Assembly: GCA_003529325.1 (NCBI GenBank)
Contig: DPVW01000502.1
Span: forward strand, 14,807-23,705
Length of the DNA: 8,899 nt
Direction of reading: 5' to 3'
Source of the DNA: Candidatus Latescibacterota bacterium
Lineage (GTDB): Bacteria > Latescibacterota > UBA2968 > UBA8231
A program made the position numbers and the translations under genes. Positions 5,602 through 8,899 of the stretch are shown here, piece by piece; position 1 is the first letter of the stretch; the number at the start of each line of letters is the position of its first letter. The notes beneath the pieces were generated by a model. That model was not told the origin of the DNA. It did not search any database and worked only from the letters and a program-made list of their open reading frames with translations.

Positions 5602-7673
5602 CTGCGTCCTGGGGTACCATCACGCGTCTTACCATCGTCTGCCTGGTGGCCTTTCTCACCAGTGGGGTCCGGGCTCAGTCGACCGGGGCATGGGTGGTCG
5701 GCGGCCAGGGCGGTGAGGCCTGGCGAGAGGCCGTCGGTCGCTGGATCGCTCTCGACGACACGGTACAACCCGGGGCCGTACAGCCCCAGCAGATTCCGCG
5801 CGCCTGGAGTGTCATGCGCGAGGTCGTGCGTTCCGGGGCGGTGTCGGCTCAACGGAACCTGTTTGGCTATCGCTGGGCGACCACGAAGGGACCGCGTCTG
5901 TTGGAGGCCGACACTCTAGAGGTCGGCTGGCACCCGAGGATGTGGAACGGCGGCGCCGCCAACGCCATCGTCAGTAACGTGATGCGGGGGCTGGTCGACG
6001 GGGACGGTCTGGCGGCGGGCTACTCCCACAAGCAGCGGGCCGACGGGCTGCCCAACAGTGTCACGTTCTTCACCATCGATCTCGGTGTGGCCGTTCCCAT
6101 CGACAGCGTCGTGTTCTACCCACCCCAGAGTGGCCTGACCTCGGACAACCAACGTCAGCGAGAGCTGTTTCCCCAGGTTTACGAAGTCAGTCGGTCCAAG
6201 GTCCCCGTAGAGTGGTTGATCTTCGAGGATGAGAACACCTCCACCGGGACGACCGGTTACCATGCCCTCGACGAGATCATCGGTACCACCTTCGCCAACA
6301 ATACCAGCATCGTGTCATTGACGCCGGCGCTCGATTTCACCCGCTTCCTGCGCTTTCGCTTCGGTGAAGAGACGCGGACGATTCTGCTGGCCGAGATCCA
6401 GGCCTTCGGCCGGGGTTATCCACAGCAGGCGCGCTACATCTCGGCGCCTCACTCCTTCGGCGAACCGGTCAGTCTGGGCCAGGTCACCTGGCGCTTTACC
6501 CGGTACCGACAGACGCCCTCGGGTGACATCGTCGAAGATCCGGACGCACCCGTGGAGCTGTCCCTGCGCACGCGCGCCGGCAACGATGACGATCCCGCAG
6601 CCTTCTTCGTTTTTGACGATCTCGGCCGCCAGCTCGAAGTGTCACGGGACGACTACTTCTCGGCGCCACGAATCACCGAGCGCTTTTCCGAAGGCGTGGC
6701 CGGGTTCCGCGCTCAGCGTGCCGACGACATCACCAACTGGAACAACTGGTCGGTTGCCTACGACAGTCCTGGCGATCAGAACCGTTCGTCCGATGGCAAT
6801 CAGTTCCTGCAGTTTCAGTTTGAGATCACCACTGAGGATCCCCTCGCTTTCGGCGTGCTTGACAGTGTCGCATTCGAGGTGTCGCCCCTGCTGGCGGCCA
6901 GTGCCGTGGCCGAGATCTCCCTCGAAGGGGCGGACGCCGGATCCGGTGGTACTGTCGAGGTGCCACTCGGCATCGATACGGTCCTGGTGTACGACATCCG
7001 CACGGTGTACGGGGGCAATCGGGTGGGCTATGACGGCATCGAGCTCGATGTTCCGGCGGCAGCCCGCTTCCTCGATCTCGAGATCGATGGCAACGCTGCG
7101 GTGTCTGGTGTGGACTATGAAGTGGAGGAGGGACCAGGCCTAATACGCCTGGCCCTGACCGAGGAGATTCAGCGGGATGCCAGTTTCCGCGTGCGCATCC
7201 GCAGCGCCATCTTCCACGCTTCCGTCTTCCTCGAGGGCCGGATCTTCAGCGCCGATCCGGCTTCGGCGCGGTTGCCGCAATCGATCGAGGCAGGAGATGC
7301 TCGAGCCGACGTCGGTAGCAACGCCCTGCAGGTGATCGCCAGCGATTCGCGCTTTGAGGTCCTCGGACGTGTCGGCTTGACGACTTCGGTGGTGACACCC
7401 AACGGGGACGGCACGAACGACGAAGCCACCATCACTTTTGATCTGTTCGGCGTCGATGGCGCTGATCTGCTGGTGGAGGTGTACGATCTGACCGGACGGC
7501 GGGTGCGCGTCGTCCTCGACAGCCAGGCCTCGTCGGGGCCCTACGGACCGACATGGGACGGCAGGGATGCCGAGGGCGGACTGGTGCCGCCGGGCCTCTA
7601 CCTCATCCGTGTCGAGGTCGATGTCGACGAAGGCGAGCTCAACCGAGTACAACCGATGGCAGTGGCGTACTGA
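5598..7673 (+). CDS. Secreted discoidin-like protein with FlgD-like C-terminal domain, 691 aa (paralogue 2)
   Basis: The start is TTG 5598, overlapping the previous stop (TTGA). No in-frame ATG exists near it, and it gives a fitting Sec signal of 26 residues ending SGVRA before QSTGAWVVGGQGG. GGGGG lies seven bases upstream. The layout copies the preceding gene: WVVGGQGGEAWREA opening (compare WRIGGDGQSW), a discoidin-like region with TFFTIDLGVAVPIDSVVFYPP and the closing FLRFRFGEETRTILLAEIQAFGRGY, then YISAPHSFGEPV, LRTRAGNDDDPAAFF, DITNWNNWSV and FLQFQFEI, and a C-terminal TPNGDGTND (600-608), VYDLTGRRVRVVL, TWDGRDAEGGLVPPGLYLIRV. Both proteins end in an aliphatic-Tyr tail (VGVVY, MAVAY). 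The mature part has no Cys. They are clear tandem paralogues, well diverged. Overlap suggests translational coupling. Function is unknown; a surface binding role is inferred. Confidence 0.83.
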   Translation: MTASWGTITRLTIVCLVAFLTSGVRAQSTGAWVVGGQGGEAWREAVGRWIALDDTVQPGAVQPQQIPRAWSVMREVVRSGAVSAQRNLFGYRWATTKGPRLLEADTLEVGWHPRMWNGGAANAIVSNVMRGLVDGDGLAAGYSHKQRADGLPNSVTFFTIDLGVAVPIDSVVFYPPQSGLTSDNQRQRELFPQVYEVSRSKVPVEWLIFEDENTSTGTTGYHALDEIIGTTFANNTSIVSLTPALDFTRFLRFRFGEETRTILLAEIQAFGRGYPQQARYISAPHSFGEPVSLGQVTWRFTRYRQTPSGDIVEDPDAPVELSLRTRAGNDDDPAAFFVFDDLGRQLEVSRDDYFSAPRITERFSEGVAGFRAQRADDITNWNNWSVAYDSPGDQNRSSDGNQFLQFQFEITTEDPLAFGVLDSVAFEVSPLLAASAVAEISLEGADAGSGGTVEVPLGIDTVLVYDIRTVYGGNRVGYDGIELDVPAAARFLDLEIDGNAAVSGVDYEVEEGPGLIRLALTEEIQRDASFRVRIRSAIFHASVFLEGRIFSADPASARLPQSIEAGDARADVGSNALQVIASDSRFEVLGRVGLTTSVVTPNGDGTNDEATITFDLFGVDGADLLVEVYDLTGRRVRVVLDSQASSGPYGPTWDGRDAEGGLVPPGLYLIRVEVDVDEGELNRVQPMAVAY

Positions 7674-7703
7674 ATGCGAAACTGTCTACGGAGAACGAAC
7701 GAG

Positions 7704-8899
7704 ATGGCAACTTCCGCACGCCTGCGGCGCCTCATCGCCCTGTCAGCGACACTCGTCGCCGGCAGCGGCCTGGAGGCCCAGAATATCGTCTTCGACGGTT
7801 CGGACTTCGCCGCCTGGGACCATCCCCAGGGCCTGGTCAACGTGAGTGCCGCCGGTGTTACGGTGAAGCGCTTCGGCAAGTCCTTCAACGCTGTCGCCGA
7901 CATCGACGGGCATTCGTCCGTCGTGATCGGCGACTATGGCAGGAGGACGGTCAGATCACCGTCCAATCAGGCGCAGGCGGGCCGGATTCGAGACCAGGAC
8001 CAGCAGACCTGGTGGCAGCCGAACGCCGACGATCCGGTGCAGCTGTGGTGGATCGAGCTCGACCTGGGCCGGGCCGTTGTGGCCGACAAGATCCGTGTCA
8101 TCTTTCCGGACGAGGAAGGGGCGAGGCCCTTCGAGTTCTTCTCCATCTTTACCAGTCCCGGCATTCCTGTATTCGGCGGTCTTGCCAAACGCATCGGCTA
8201 TACCCGTCTGGGACGCCCGGTGAACAACAACAAGGATCAGGTGGTCGAGTTCGACCTGAAGTCGACGGGGCTGGAGAGCGCCACTGGCGCTCATCTGGAC
8301 ACCAACAGCACCATGGCCTTTGACATCATCCGTTTCATCCGTTTCGAGGCGGCGGGGGCGACAGCGGAGGCGGCGCTGGCCGAGATCGAGGTGGACGGTG
8401 TCGGCTTCAATCTGTCGGGCATGGTGGCCACCCCCACGCGTGTTGAGGAGGGTGAACCCCACTGGGGGGGAACCACATGGACGTCGAAGGACCGCGACTG
8501 TGAGGGGTGCGGCAAGGGCAGCGGCGCCGACGAGATGCTCGACGAGGACGTCGGCTACCGCACCTGGACGATCGAAGCCTCTGACAAGGGCAACTGGCGC
8601 GACTCTGGTGTCTGGCAGGTCATCGACTTCGGCAGTGTATTCCGCCTGGACCGCGTCATCTACTATCCCGTTGTGAGCGGTCGGTCGCCGATCCTGTACG
8701 GGTTCGAGCGCGACAAGCAAGGTGGGTGGTCGAACATCGATCTGCTCGTTTCCGACGGCACGCCGAGTAATAGCAGCGATCCTGTAGTCGAGGGTCCCTA
8801 CCACTACGAGTTGCTGTCTGATGTGGAGAACCAGAGCCGTTATCTCTTCGACTGGAACTTCGAGCCCCTGGACATGCGGCTGCTCTTGTGGCGGGTGAG
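7704..8899 (+). CDS. Secreted discoidin-like protein, partial (3' end outside window; diverged paralogue 3)
   Basis: The frame is open from ATG 7704 to the right edge (398 codons). This start gives a Sec signal, MATSARLRRLIALSATLVAG followed by SGLEA, with GGAG ten bases upstream. An in-frame ATG at 7674, touching the previous stop, would add ten residues and cannot be ruled out. The mature part begins QNIVFDGSDFAAWDHP. The first discoidin-like module runs from about 95 to 235, with LWWIELDLGRAVVADKIRVIFPD and the closing FIRFEAAGATAEAALAEIEVDGVGF. A second starts near 250, with DVGYRTWTIEASDKGNW and VWQVIDFGSVFRLDRVIYYP. Between them lies CEGC (Cys266, Cys269) in a Gly-rich loop, the only Cys of the visible protein. 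Whether it ends in a FlgD-like domain is unseen. It follows the second paralogue after 30 bases with no terminator, so it probably belongs to the same operon. Confidence 0.8.
   Translation, partial: MATSARLRRLIALSATLVAGSGLEAQNIVFDGSDFAAWDHPQGLVNVSAAGVTVKRFGKSFNAVADIDGHSSVVIGDYGRRTVRSPSNQAQAGRIRDQDQQTWWQPNADDPVQLWWIELDLGRAVVADKIRVIFPDEEGARPFEFFSIFTSPGIPVFGGLAKRIGYTRLGRPVNNNKDQVVEFDLKSTGLESATGAHLDTNSTMAFDIIRFIRFEAAGATAEAALAEIEVDGVGFNLSGMVATPTRVEEGEPHWGGTTWTSKDRDCEGCGKGSGADEMLDEDVGYRTWTIEASDKGNWRDSGVWQVIDFGSVFRLDRVIYYPVVSGRSPILYGFERDKQGGWSNIDLLVSDGTPSNSSDPVVEGPYHYELLSDVENQSRYLFDWNFEPLDMRLLLWRV

Noticed and set aside
6364..7143. Plus-strand open frame of 259 codons inside paralogue 2
   Set aside because: It is Ser/Arg/Pro-rich, out of frame with the paralogous protein and without motifs; it is a shadow.
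7956..8804. Minus-strand open frame of 282 codons opposite the third paralogue
   Set aside because: The plus strand carries a clear signal peptide and discoidin-like pattern over the same interval; the antisense frame has none.
1..8899. CRISPR array, tRNA, rRNA, integrase or phage genes
   Set aside because: No regularly spaced repeats, cloverleaf candidates or matching coding regions were seen on reading either strand.

Overview
The window is GC-rich bacterial DNA, probably from an uncultured Gram-negative lineage of the FCB or Latescibacterota type. This is an inference from gene style: large Cys-poor Sec-exported proteins with discoidin-like folds, FlgD-like C-terminal domains carrying TPNGDGxND, a lipoprotein, and Tat-exported asparaginase family enzymes. 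No rRNA or housekeeping marker is present to settle it.

Layout. Positions 1-551 (minus strand) hold the 5' two-thirds or less of a Tat-exported N4-(beta-N-acetylglucosaminyl)-L-asparaginase gene that runs off the left edge. Positions 552-1776 are the divergent intergenic region, split by a 976-bp ISL3-family insertion sequence (662-1637). That element has recognisable terminal inverted repeats and a perfect 8-bp target duplication, AATGTATG. Its transposase is dead: one frameshift and two internal deletions, the deletions apparently removing the second Asp and the Glu of the DDE triad.

Rightward from 1777 everything reads on the plus strand. A secreted CBM9-like protein (1777-2745) is followed by two hairpins, the second a good intrinsic terminator. 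Then comes a tight cluster: a small lipoprotein (2894-3598), two full-length paralogous secreted proteins with discoidin-like N-terminal parts and FlgD-like C-terminal domains (3610-5601 and 5598-7673), and a third, diverged discoidin-like protein that leaves the window at the right edge (7704 onward). Gaps are 11 nt, a 4-nt overlap and 30 nt, so these four genes look like one transcription unit.

Together the plus-strand genes look like an envelope or extracellular binding assembly: a carbohydrate-binding-like secreted protein, a lipid-anchored partner, and three large discoidin-fold proteins. The neighbouring glycosylasparaginase acts on the Asn-GlcNAc link of glycoproteins, so a role in glycoprotein or glycan capture is plausible but unproven. 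No CRISPR array, tRNA, rRNA, integrase or phage gene was seen.
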